Below, one piece after another: positions 10,383 to 23,100 of a DNA stretch of 64,000 bases; the first letter of the stretch is position 1, and every line of letters begins with the position of its first letter. Origin of the DNA: Mytilus galloprovincialis (lineage: Eukaryota > Mollusca > Bivalvia > Mytilida > Mytilidae); the NCBI RefSeq assembly GCF_965363235.1, contig NC_134851.1, positions 35,678,321 to 35,742,320 on the forward strand, in the 5' to 3' direction. The notes under the pieces are model-generated. The model was not told the origin of the DNA. It made no database searches and saw nothing but the letters and a program-made list of their open reading frames with translations. Made by a program: the position numbers and the translations under genes.

Positions 10383-11936
10383 GAGTCTCTAAAGAGCCTG
10401 TGTCGCTCACCTTGGTCTATGTGAATATTAAACAAAGGAAGCAGATGGATTCATGACAAAATTGTGTTTTGGTGATGGTGATGTGTTTGTACATCTTACT
10501 TACTAAACATTCTTGCTGCTTACAATTATCTCTATTTATAATGAACTTGGCCCATTAGTTGCAGGAGGAGCAGATTTTTGTAAAAGGTTACTAAGATTTA
10601 CGAAAAATGGTTAAAAATTGACTATAAAGGGAAATAACTCCTAAAGGGATCAGCTGACCATTTCAGTCATGTTTACTTATTTCTAAATCTTACTTTGCTG
10701 AACATTATTGCTGTTTACAGTTTATCTCTATCTATAATAATATTCAAGATGATAACCAAAAACAGCAAAATTTCCTTAAAATTACCAATTCAGGGGCAGC
10801 AACCCAACAACGGGTTGTCCGATTCAACTGAAAATTCAGGGCAGATAGATCTTGACCTAATAGACAATTTAACTGCTGTCAGATTTGCTCTAAATGCTTT
10901 GGTTTTTGAGTTATAAGCCCAAAACTGCATTTTACCCCTATGTTCTATTTTTAGCTGTGGCGGCAATCTTGGTTGGATGGCTGGGTCACCGGACACGTTT
11001 TTTAAACTAAATACCCCAAAGATGATTGTGGCCAAGTTTGGATTAATTTGGCCCAGTAGTTGCGGAGGAGAAGATTTTTGTAAAAGATTACTAAGATTTA
11101 CGAACTAGAGGCTCTAAAGAGCCTCTGTCGCTCACCTTGGTCTATGTGAATATTAAACAAAGGAAGCAGATGGATTCATGACAAAATTGTGTTTTGGTGA
11201 TGGTGATGTGTTTGTACATCTTACTTTACTGAACATTCTTGCTGCTTACAATTATCTCTATCTATAATGAACTTGGTCCAGTAGTTTCAGTTGAAAATGT
11301 TAGTAAAAATTTGCAAATTTTATGAAAATTGTTAAAAATTGACTACAAAGGACAATAACTCCTTAGGGGGTCAATTGACCATTTCAGTCATGTTGACTTA
11401 TTTGTAAATATTACTTTGCTGAACATTATTGCTGTTTACAGTTTATCGCTATCTATAATAATATTCAAGATAATAACCAAAAACAGCAAAATTTCCTTAA
11501 AATTACCAATTCAGGGGCAGCAACCCAACAACGGGTTGTCCGATTCATCTGAAAATTTCAGGGCAGATAGATCTTGACCTAATAACGGGTTGTCCGATTC
11601 ATCTGAAAACTCAGGGTAGATAGATCTTGACCTGATAAACAATTTTACCCCATGTCAGATTTGCTCTAAATGCTTTGGTTTTTAAGTTATAAGCTAAAAA
11701 CTGCATTTTACCCCTTTGTTCTATTTTTAGACATGGTGGCCATCTTGGTTGGTTGGCCGGGTCACCGGACACATTTTTAAAACTAGATACCCCAATGATG
11801 ATTGTGGCTAAGTTTGGTTTAATTTGGCCCAGTAGTTTCAGAGGACAAGATTTTTGTAAAAGTTAACGACGACGGACGCAAAGTGATGGGAAAAGCTCAA
11901 TTGGCCCTTCGGGCCAGGTGAGCTAAAAAGGGGGGG
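10383..11936 (+). repeat. Two-unit direct repeat ending GGCCCTTCGGGCC
   Basis: Two diverged copies of one element lie in tandem, starting at about 10,383 and 11,104. Both open with a CTCTAAAGAGCCT box, TGTCGCTCACCTTGGTCTA and the same AAACAAAGGAAGCAGATGG stretch. Both contain the CAACCCAACAACGGGTTGTC palindromic block (about 10,800 and 11,522). The second ends with GGCCCTTCGGGCC and AGGTGAGCT (about 11,910-11,932). The second copy also has a local duplication of CGGGTTGTCCGATTCATCTG. No coding potential; the frames here are shadows. Confidence 0.7.
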
Positions 11937-11942
11937 TTACAA

Positions 11943-12370
11943 CCCCCCTATTTTTTTGCCATTTTTTTCAGATTTTGAGCTCTAGTTTCAGATTTTTGAA
12001 CATAGCGCCCTTCAATACCTGGCACAAAAGAAGCCCCTTTTTCTCCTCTTTAAGACCTGTATAGTCATACCCCGCGACACCCCTCATTATTTTTTATCTA
12101 GAAGGCCTGGAATAGGCCGACCCCCCTATTTTTTTGCCATTTTTTTCAGATTTTGAGCTCTAGTTTCAGATTTTTGAACATAGCGCCCTTCAATACCTGG
12201 CGCAAAAGAAGCGTCTGTTTCTCCTCTTCAAGACCTATATAGTCATACCCCGTGACACCCCTCATTATTTTTCACTAGTAGACCTAGAATAGGCCGACCC
12301 CCTGTTTTTTTGCCATTTTTTTCAAATTTTGAGCTCTAGTTTCAGATTTTTGAACATAGCGCCTTTCGAT
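11943..12370 (+). repeat. Tandem repeat, period about 178 bp
   Basis: About two and a half units, starting at 11,943, 12,121 and 12,298. Each begins with a C run followed by TTTTTTTGCCATTTTTTTCA and a GAGCTCTAGTTTCAGA phrase. The units are close in sequence. No gene is seen. Confidence 0.85.
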
Positions 12371-12398
12371 ACCTTGCACAGTCAGTTAGTTTAATCTA

Positions 12399-13190
12399 TA
12401 TATCAAAAGTACAAGATCATCCTTTTTATTGATCTTCATTCCCCAATCATTTCAAATGCCTACCTTAATTGGCTTCAGTTGATTGTCTTTTGTAACATTC
12501 TAATGAGATTAATAACAACAGGAGTAAAAATATCTGGTAGTTTTTTTATCTTTTTTAATGCCCTGCTTGTGTGGACAGATCTTGAAAGACACTTGTCTAT
12601 TGTCTGAGACTGTATGTTGACATCCATGCAGTATTATTATCTTAATTTGTTTTCTATAGTTGTAGTTTGTATATTGACATCAATATAAAAATAGAGATGT
12701 CTAGTGGTACTGTAAATTCAGAAATTATTGTGATGTTTTTATTATTGCAAAAATGTGGGCGGGTTGTAATTGCAATAATTTAAACTCTCATTTTGAAAGT
12801 ATTTATATAAGTCAAACAGGATTTTTCTCAATAATGCAAAAATTAGAATCGCATAGTCCAAAATGATAAAATCACAATAATAAATGCACCCATAATTTCC
12901 AAATTTACAATATCAAAAGTACAAGATAAACCTTTTTATTGGTCTTCATTCCCCAATCAGTTTGTATGCCTACCATAATTAGCTTGATTGTCCTTTGTAA
13001 CATTCTAATAAGTTTAATAACTGGAGAAAAAAATTATCTGGTAGGCTTTTTTTTATCTTTTCTAATGGCCTGCTTGTATGGATAGACCTTTAAAGACACT
13101 TGTCCATCGTCTGAGACTATATGTTGAAATTCATGCAGTAGTATCGTATTGTTCTTTTTCTATAGCAACTGTTGTAGTTTGTATATTGCA
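12399..13190 (+). repeat. Diverged tandem duplication, period about 508 bp
   Basis: 12,399-12,705 and 12,908-13,190 share long stretches, including TCAAAAGTACAAGAT, TCTTCATTCCCCAATCA, CTTTGTAACATTCTAAT and GTAGTTTGTATATTG. The second copy carries the inserted element at 13,189. Between them (12,706-12,915) lies a separate small inverted-repeat element. Confidence 0.75.
12706..12915. mobile_element. Small inverted-repeat element (MITE-like)
   Basis: The left end ACTGTAAATTCAGAAATTAT is matched imperfectly by the complement of the right end (ATAATTTCCAAATTTACA, about 12,892-12,910). The interior is rich in ATTATTGCAAAAAT and its complement. Diverged relatives of the left end are visible near 18,462 and 23,062. 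No coding capacity. Confidence 0.55.
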
Positions 13191-13345
13191 TAGGTGGATC
13201 CGGGGGGGGGGGGGGGGGGGGCCTGGGTGGCCTGGGTGGCCCGGGCCCCCCCTTTTGTGGGAAAAATTTGGTTGATTATATAGGGAATCATTGAAGCATG
13301 ACTGGAGCGGGCCCCCTCTTAGGAAAAGTTCTGGATCCGCCACTG
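13189..13345. mobile_element. hAT-like short element with GGATCC termini
   Basis: Termini are CATAGGTGGATCC (left) and GGATCCGCCACTG (right), inverted with respect to each other. The paralogous empty site at about 12,668-12,690 reads GTATATTGACATCAAT; here the left flank is GTATATTG and the right flank GTATTG, as expected for a target duplication (probably 8 bp, with two bases lost on the right). The interior has an 18-20 base G run followed by CCTGGGTGG repeats and a C run, able to form a strong hairpin. Confidence 0.65.
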
Positions 13346-13364
13346 TATTGGCATCAATATAAAA

Positions 13365-13450
13365 TAAGGAGATGTCACATGGTATGATTGCAAAGGAGAC
13401 AACTATCCACTAGAGCTCAAATGATGAGGTTCTTTTCTTTCTATTTTTAT
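13365..13450 (+). repeat. Dispersed repeat family A (fragment)
   Basis: Carries the family A signature GGTATGATTGCAAAGGAGAC followed by AACTATCCAC. Other members in this window: 19,850-19,998, 24,285-24,440 and 25,880-26,040 (minus), 44,452-44,780 and 48,450-48,770 (plus), with shorter pieces near 21,920, 23,200, 39,600, 42,200, 54,765 and 56,010. Confidence 0.7.
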
Positions 13451-13609
13451 GTCTCATTGACATACATATATTTCCAGCATCTTAGTTGACAATTCCCCCA
13501 ACAAGCATCTGGCCATTGTTAGTTTTGTATGTTTTTTAATTTAAGTTTATTTATATGTTTTGGAATTTAGTATGACATTCATTTTCACTGAACTAGTACA
13601 GATTTTTAT

Positions 13610-13745
13610 CTAGGGACCGGCAGAAACCCACTTACGAGTGTGGGATTGTCTCCCTGCGTTTAAGACCCATTGGTGGCCTTCATCTGCTCTCTGGTAGAGT
13701 TGTTGTCTCTTTGACATATTCCCCATTTCCATTCTCAATTTTATA
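13610..13745 (-). repeat. Dispersed repeat family D
   Basis: On the minus strand this reads GAATGGAAATGGGGAATATG, then AGAGACAACAACTCTACC and GGCCACCAATGGGTCTT. The same order occurs in both segmental duplication copies (about 4060 and 6464, plus strand) and, more decayed, at 41,735-41,855 (minus). Confidence 0.7.
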
Positions 13746-14114
13746 TGTATTTGGTTCATAAATGCAGATCTAAGTTGTGACTTCATTCCTTCAAATAAAG
13801 TATATTTAAAAGTGAAAGCCGAATGTTTCTCTATGACCTAAAGTAAATTGTTTGTAAGAATACTAAAGAAAATGTTTAATTTCAAGGGTTTCTGCAAGTG
13901 TCTATAAAACTTTCAAATATGAAACCCTGATTTGTCTCTGACTATGTTAATTGAACAGCAATTATAACGAAAAACGTATAACTTCACTTGTACATGTATA
14001 TCTATTTTCAAAACTATATAAATATTCCACATAATTATATATATAAATATTACCAAAAATCTCATAATAAATAACTTAATTAAACATGTTAAATATTGAT
14101 TCACAAAACCAAAA

Positions 14115-17100
14115 TCATGATAGCATGCTCTTAGTTTTCTGCAATGCTAGCTGCAATTTGAGAATATTTGCATCAAGAGCAGCAATGCCCCTTCTAAAAG
14201 ATGTATCGTTAACAGTTGTAGCTGTCGAGGTAGACGTTCTTTCTGACACACTTGATATGTTATCGTCAGTAATTGCACTTAATGAGTTATCTAGCGCAGT
14301 TCCGTGATACAAATTGTCTTGCGGAGAAAAAGCAGATGGATTATTTCTACTACTACTTCGAACAGGAGAAGTAAATTCTTTTGGCAGTGATGCAATTGGT
14401 GCTGATGTCCATTTACTATTTGAATGTTCATAATGATTTGGTTGGCTGTATGAGCGCTGATGTAGACGTTTTCTATAAGTATCACTGCTGTTTGGTTGAC
14501 TCTGAGGATACTTTCTAAAATAGTCTGTAACACTATAGCGAGAAGCTTCAGATTGATTACAGCTTTGTTGAACATTTGACGCTAAATAATTTTCCTCTTG
14601 AAAATCGTCACTATCATGCCTATATGAAGTTTTAGAGAAATCAAAAGCAACCTTAGGATTTCTAGTATTAGTTGGAGACAAAGAACGATTCAAATTCCTT
14701 CTGCTTTTTACTACATCCTCATTTTTTAGCGGACCTTGCTTTGCAAAAGTCTGCTTTTTCAATTCATGTGATTTATGCTTTCCACTAATATTTCTCTCCC
14801 TTAATGGAACTCTTTTACTTGGAGGAGATAAACTATGTCTTCTCCTTCCAGGAGATTGTTTTCTTCTCTGCCCATGATTTACAACATTTAATTCAACTTC
14901 AGTGTCTGAATTGCTAGTTTTAAAGTCTTCTGTAGGATGAGGATCATAGGTAAACATTTTTCCACGGCTGCCACCATGAGGCTGTTTTTTGTCATGAGTT
15001 GCTAATGCCTGCTTTGTAAGTCTTGGAGTTGGTTTCGGTGGTTCCTTTGTGACTAAATACAGGCTCTGCTGAGTATTTGTGTACTGTTGGCGACTTGAAG
15101 GTTGTTTACCTTGTGTAAAGCTGAAGAAAATAAAAACATTTAAGATTATAAATTGAAAGATTATTTATTTTTCCTATATCAATGTATATGTATTTTTGTT
15201 TTCTGAACAATAAAACAATTTTTTTTTTAAAACAAGACTATATGTGCATAGGACATCATTTACTGCTTGTTTTGTCTTAACCAGTGGCAAAAGTAATTCT
15301 GGGTAATTATTAAGTGGTATATATCTGCTAGTTCAGTCGGCCTGTATTGATTTAAAAATATAAAAAATCTCCTTCATTATATCTCACAAAATATGGCATC
15401 AAATGTAAGACAATATTTACATTATCTGAGACCCTTTTTTCTGTTTAAATGTCTGATTTTTTTTTTTTTTTTTTTATTAATAATGGTTATTTTCCATTTT
15501 TAGTGAATTTACAGGGCACAATGTGGCAAACCATGTATTTTATCCTTTTAATACGACAATATATAAGTGCCTTTAATTATGATTCAGAGCTATGTTTCAG
15601 CTTTGAAGACACCTTTATGTTCAGTTTAGTCTAAAATTTGTAATATACTACCTTACAACATACCTTGCAACACTATCTTCACCAAGGACTTTTTAGTGAA
15701 TTTACAGGGCACAATGTGGCAAACCATGTATTTTATCCTTTTAACACGACAATATATAAGTGCCTTTAATTATGATTCAGAGCTATTTTTCAGCTTTGAA
15801 GACACCTTTATGTTCAGATTAGTCTAAAATTTGTAATATACTACGATAACCTTACAACATACCTTGCAACACTATCTTCACCAAGGACTTTTATTAATTT
15901 CTGTAAGCTAAAGCTGTTGTTAGATACAAAGCTTTTATCTCCTACTTTACTCTCTTCTAACTCCTGGATCAGGGAGGCCACACAATCTTTTACTTCACTG
16001 TAACAAAAACAAAGGCAACTGGTCATACAGAAATACAATTTACAAACTTGCAACAAAAATTACAGATTTGTAAATAATTCAGGATTTTTTATTATTTCTG
16101 TAGGGAATTCATGGGTGAAAATGAACGATTTTAAAAGTTGTAAAAAAATATAAACTTCATACAGGCTTATCTTATCTACAAACCATAAACTTTAAAATCT
16201 ATTATCTACAAAAATGCAATATATTCAGGAAAACAGGTCAACAAATTTATGTACGAACTTTTCATTTGCTTTTTCATGTTTGTATAAATATTAAGAATTT
16301 GCAAGCTGACAAATTTGACAGGGCTGAGCATCAGAAAAAACCTTGATCTCCAGCTTTCAAAACAAACATGCTACAAACATATTAACAAAAAGATCCATTA
16401 AATGAATCAATCCTGAAGGAAAATCTAATTTCTGAATCTTACTAGCTTGTAGACTTCTTATGTTTTGTTTAAAGGCTTAAAATTGCTGTTTCTTAAGACC
16501 AGAAATAAAACCATCATATCCAGCTTTAAAATCAAGCATGCTAAGACAAGACCCTTGAAGTGATTCAATGTCCACTAAACAATAGAAAAATGGCCACATT
16601 TTGATTGACAACTTTTACATCTTACTAGCTTGTCGACTTCCTGCATTTTGTTTAAAGTCTTTAAATTGCTCTGGTGTAAGACCAGAAACAAAACCATGTT
16701 TTTGCAGAATTTGAATCAAGCATGCCATCAAGACACCCATAAGGTGATTCAACGCCCACGAAAATTGGCCACATCTTATCTTACTTGACAACTTCCTGCA
16801 TTTTGCAGATTTCTGTATCTCTCTGTTGAACTGTGATCTGTAGAATGTGATTTTCCTGTTCCAGACTCTCATGTTTCATCTGAATACCATCTGTCTGGCG
16901 TTGTAATTCTTCAATCTCATGTCGGAACCGCTGGGTATCTGATAAACATTCCTGTTTAACCTTCAATTCATCTGTTTCCTACAACAAACAAAGTTCAAAA
17001 CACTACATATTACATTTGTGCATTAATTCAATTAAAGATGGATCTCATTTTCTAATAGAATGTCAAGAATTCAAACAACTACAAGTATGCTTTTAAAATA

Positions 17101-20100
17101 TACATTCAAACTTCTAGATACAGAAAGCATGCTTTTTTACTTTAATGGGTCATCCAAAAGTGACCTTCATTAAGTCTAAAACCTATGTCTACCAAATCTT
17201 ATTTGTTTTTATACATAAAATGTAGTAAAGAATAGCTGCTACAATTGGAGATTTGATGGTAGCAAATAGTTTTACAGGCAAGGCTTATCCATAAATATGA
17301 ACCATGAATAATGTGCTTGTACCAATTGAAATTTAAATTGAAAATATTCCTTCATCCCCTGCTTTAAGGTAAGGCAGGACATTAATAAATCTCTACCTTT
17401 TCACTGAGAGCAGCCAAAAGTTTATTTCTTTCAATCTTCATTCTCATTATCTGTGAGTGTAAATCCTTTAGTTCTAAGGCCAGCTTTACTTTGGTCTCCT
17501 TCTCATCCTTAACTTGTTTCTGTAAAGCTGTATTACTGGCTTGAAGATGTATCACTGCAAAAAAGAATCTCTCACAGTGAGCAAACACTCATAACAGTAT
17601 GCATAAAACCACTTAAGTTGAGACATCCAATCGTAGTTCTTATTTATCATTACATGTAGAACAAGTGAAACTGCGAGCTACTGCTCACTGATGATACCCC
17701 CGCCGCAAGTGGATAATATTAATAGTGTAAAAATATGCAAGTGTTCGGTAAACAGGAAGTTGTCGAGTGATGAATCTGAAAACGCATCACACGGTATAGC
17801 TGACTTATAAAAATCCTGAAACCAAATTTCAGAAATCCTTGTATTGTAGTTCCTGAGAAAAATGTGACGAAAATTTTTAACTTGGTTATCATGTGTAAAA
17901 TCATACAAGTTTTATTAAAGCGGGGGTATAAAAATCCATCCGTTCAGAACAAATCTTAACTAAAGTAATTATGCATACAGGCCTAGACTCCCATAATCAA
18001 GAAAAGACTAATCCTAATCTCCATAAAATGATTCAGATTTTTTTTTTATCTCACCCAATGTTTATTGAAGTGTAATTTTTAATAAATAGATAGAAATCTC
18101 ACTTTCCAAAGGAGTTACTATAAAGGAGAATAAAATTGCTACCTTCGTCATCTTTCCAATGACCAATCATAAATGATTTAAAAATACTTTTTATTAATTT
18201 GAGTATCATACAAGAAATAATCAAAGTTTCCATTCAATTGCTGTGCCATTGGTATTTGCCCCCATATGTCCTTTTTATCATTGCAACTAGAACTTATTTC
18301 TAGAATATAAATTCTCATAATTTACCATCAAAGTCTAAGGCAGCTTTTTCTTTCACAACTTCTTTTTCTTTAACTTTCTGGTTAACAAGTCTCAGTTGTC
18401 TGGATTAGGAAAAAAAAACATAATTATTACCATCATAACAGGAAACATTTGACATACTGTTAATTCAGAAATTGTTGTGAAAAATGTGACAGAGTTGTAA
18501 ACGCTATAATTGTATTTGAAACATAACTGTTTTGTAAATATTTTTTGGTCAACAGTGGACCATGTTCTTTACTGATTATCTAAAAACCAATTTCATCTTG
18601 AAAAGAGGTATTGGAAAGGTTACAAAAAATGACATAATTTAAATTCTTAGTTCGACTTGTATTGGAAAATATGTATCTACCTTTAAAATGAAAATTTTAA
18701 TATTCAAGAACAACAAAAATTTATCTTTCACTATCTTATTCTAGTATAGCTAATTACCTACCAAGAAATTATACAAGCACCATGGTAAAGAAGAAATTTT
18801 CCTATACATGTAAAATTTTGTGACTGCAACATACAGTATCAAAACGAACCAAATTTGACAATAAACTCAACATGCTTAAGATATTCATTTCCTTTTAAAA
18901 TTTGTACTCCTAGTACCCTGCTGCAAAAAAACCTTAAGACTTTTTCCCACAAGGCACAGAACTTACCTTCTTAATTGACAATTCTCATTTCTGAGTGGTT
19001 GTAAACACAGATCAATTTCTGCCATTAAATTAAATTTACTACTGAGTGTTGGGATGGTTTCTATGGTTTTCTCAACTTCTTTTACAAGCCTGGATACTTC
19101 AACATCTTCTGAAAAAATAAATAACAAACTTTATATATCTAATAGACTATTTGCCAATTCCCGTAATTGTTATTAGAGATCTTTTTTTAGTTGTCTCCCT
19201 TATGAAGAATGAATTTTCATTTACATGGAGAGCTAGCAGAAAGAGCAAATTTACCTGTGCGTAATGTGTGTAATCTTTAAGGTTTTCAAATCTTTTAATT
19301 ACATCAATTTGTTGTTAAGCTAAATACTTTTGACATCAGTAATTATTTTTCATGAAAAAATAATTAATCCACCGCTACATCAGTTTCAATTCATCATGCT
19401 TTGCATTAGCAAAAGCCGATTTTGTCCAGTATGGAACCAGTCTATAATTGACGAAGGGAAGTAATTTGTTTAAAAAGTGTGTAATAACAGAATCAAATCG
19501 GTAATTGGCAAATAGACTATTGTCTTATTGTCTTACTGCATCAAAGTCATGGAAAAGAACATGTAGTTGTAACAGAATTATGCAGTGTTATAAAAAGATT
19601 TTAAAATTTTGAATGAAAAATCAGACTGGCTGATTGAAGATTCTTTTAATTTCATATTTTCTCTATATGAAGTCTTAACAATTTGACAGACTTGTAATTT
19701 TTATCAGGTAAACCTCTTCAATCCATTGTCATATGACCTCAGAGAAATGAAATTATCTCAGTTTTTATTTTACTGGGAAGTCACCGTAATTTAGTTCAAC
19801 CAATGTAATGAGTCATTTTAAATTTCCAGTTGCAAGTTTTAAATGTATTTCAGGGCCTTTAAATGCTGACTTTGTGGTATAGGTTTTGCTCGTTGTTGAA
19901 GGCCATATTGTATAACCTATAGTTGTTAACTTTTATGTCATTTGGTCTTAGGTCAAAAAGTTGTCTCATTGGCAATCATTCCATATCTTCTTATTTTTAT
20001 ATCATATTCAAAGCTAAACTTATGTCGGTCTAAATATTTTTCATTACTACTTACTGCCAATCTTTCCACATTCCTTTAATTCTCCCAACAGGTATCTCAA

Positions 20101-23100
20101 CTTTTTCAAACCAGCGTCCATTTTAACTTTACTCCATGGATTGGCAATATTGGCATGAGTTGTTTCCCCTGGTATTTCAACAGCTTCCTGTTTATTTGCA
20201 TCTACTTGTGGTTGGCAAGTTGTTGTTGCAACTGAGGCATTGTTTACACTATATAAATTAGAATTTGGCAAGACTGATACTGGAATAAGCTGAAATGAAG
20301 AGTTATTGCCCATTACACCTCCTTGAGAAGTCTGAAGAAGAAACATTTGCCCTTGACCCTGAGAACTATGTCCACTTATATTTTGACCTACTAAATTCCT
20401 GTTACCTTGATTACTAATATTCTGTCTATGGTCACTTAAGTTTCTCACATTGTCAGATCTTGAACTTGTACTCTGTCCTTGAAAAAAATTGCCCACCATA
20501 TTTGAATCTTGTTTACTGTTAACATCTAAATTCTGTTTAAGGCCTCCTGAACTGTTTGGAACATCCTTTTTCTCGTCTGGATTCTCTTTTGACTGGTTTC
20601 CATCAGAATTTTTATTGCTTGATGTATTATGAACACTTTCAGCGTTTACGGAAGATTCTGTTCTGGGTGTTATGGTAACAGAAGTTGTCCGCTGACTGAG
20701 TGGTGTAATTGTATGATGGGGTGAATTTGTGCCTGTAATGGAGGACAAAGTTTCCTGTGTCAATCCAACTGACGAGACCTTTCTAACTCCTTGAGGAACT
20801 GATGGTCCATTGTCCCTTTCTGGAATCTGGAAAGCATCAGTTGCTAAATAGCTGCCTCCTAAATCATTCTGAACTGGGCTTGGTGTTTTCCTTTTTACTT
20901 GTCCTATTCCTAACTGTTCATGTGCAGATGTTGTTTGACCTTGGTTCTGCACATTAGCAGGTCTGATTTGGAACAGTCCATTTTGTAACTGGAAAACAGG
21001 GGTGCCAGGAGGTACGGCATTACCAGCTGTTCCCCCTTGAGGCCATGGCAACACAACATAATCAGTTCCACTTGAATTAATGCTTTGTTGTCTGGAGATT
21101 AAGTGTGAAATTTCTTTGGCACCAGAACTGCCAGATGAGTTTCCTTTCGAATCATTGTTGTCTTTTGGGTTTTTAGCATTTACAGAAAATCCTGTTGATT
21201 CTCTTGGTATATATGCCTGATAAGTTTGTATATCACTATCACGTCTTGCCCAATTCTGAATATCAACATTCGTGTAAGTATTTGATGTGGGTATAAAGCC
21301 TGAACTTGAAGTATTTACTACTTCTGCTGTGTTACCTTGGTGACCATCAGCAGTATATTGACCATAGCTACCAAATGGTATGTTTATACTTGTTGCACTT
21401 GTAGGCAAACTGAATCCCTGTTGACCATGAGTAATTAAGGGAAAATTTTGTCTATTCGTAGCTGTTTCCTTGGTTATTGGACCAGAACTATCTCTTTCTG
21501 GAACAGTCTGGAAAATGTTGCCTTGTTCTGCCAGGAATGTTGCTTTTTCTGGATCAGGGGTAGATGAGGATAGTCTCAGATTGAAAGGGGCGTTGGTATC
21601 AGACTGGACAGATTCTGAAATTTAACAAAAATATCTAGTATTACACATAAAATAACATATAATATTGTGACTCAAATTAACAAATAAATCCATGTACTGC
21701 ATGGCTTTTTGCTACACCAATCTTAAATTACTCACTGCTGAAAGAAATCATTACTTAAAAGCTTTCCAGTTGTTAATCTCCACCATTCTCAATGGAATAT
21801 TGACTAAAGGCATTCTACAGAACTATTCTTTCACTTTGTCACATTAAACTGCCATGCAATATTTTACATATTTTAGAGCATACTATATATTAAAGTTAAT
21901 AACTTCTACATCATTTTGTCTCTATTGGAGATTGTCTTATTGGCAATCATACTACATTTTCTATTTATTATTGTTAAGTGCTGCAGGAAAAAAAACATTT
22001 TTTTTATTAAGACATTAAATGACTATAAACTATTGTTTCCTTACAAAGTAAACCTGCTCTGCCTTGGCTTGATACTCAGAAAATAAAGCATGCTCATTCA
22101 GTCATCGAAAGTGTAAATTATCATAGCATAAACTTACTAATCAATTAATAACATTATGTTCAATTCTGATGTCAAAACTCATATGCATGGTCAATTTAAA
22201 ATAATATCTTCTACAAATCATTGGAAACATTTCATTATGTACTTTATGATTGTTAATGACAATCTAATTAATTCCCAATTGCATCAATAAAGTCATAAAA
22301 TGCCCTATAAAACTTTTCAAAACTAATTCATTAAAAGACTTGTAAAAGGGCCCATGCCAGGCTAGATCACTTTAGTTTGATTGAGCCCCTTAATTTTAGC
22401 TCAAAATATCCATATTGCCTATGTATATCTTTCCTCTTATGGCAGGTTGGGCCCCTTTATGTCTCCAGTATACAAAAATATTAAAGTCACTCAAAAACAA
22501 AGGTAAAAAAATCAGAAGTGCAAAACATGAAAAAACTATCTTATGTGAATAGTGTATTCAGTCATACAGGTGATTTGTGAAAGTAGCAGTACATGTGAAA
22601 GAAAGATTATTCAAGATAGATAGTGGTCACACAATTTAATTTTACACAGATATACAGGATAGTTATTGTTAGTTATAATGATCTGGATTACCAATTGCTG
22701 AACAGAGAACGTCCAATTCTTGAGAAATAACTGTAAAGAAGTATAAACTGTTACTTTTAACTTGTATGTTTACAGCAGATATAATCCAGTGACCAGTGTA
22801 AATATATTCAAACAACAATCATTCATAGTGGCATACATTTTCTTGGTATACCATAAACATGATAAAATCAATATATCCGTTGAAAAAAGAACCAAAGAAC
22901 ATGTAATATTACAATAAATCTTTTTACTGCCATGCCCTAGCATTCATCTTGATAAAACATACAGAATTGGGGAACCTTATGAAATCTGATAGCCATATCA
23001 TAAAGCATTCATATACTGTATCTGCATTTTAGACATCTTTTAAAAATCCTTTTTCAGTTTATGTTAATTCAGAAATTATTGAGGATCTTTATCATTGGGA

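Noticed and set aside
8642..12370. CRISPR array
   Set aside because: Repeat units are hundreds of bases long, without short repeats and unique spacers, in a eukaryotic context.
14291..14575. 94-codon frame on the minus strand
   Set aside because: Out-of-frame shadow of the last CCDC14 exon.
16615..16872. Alternative reading of the CCDC14 exon continuing into the intron
   Set aside because: Different frame from the phase-consistent exon 16978-16785, and it runs through the decayed tandem repeat.
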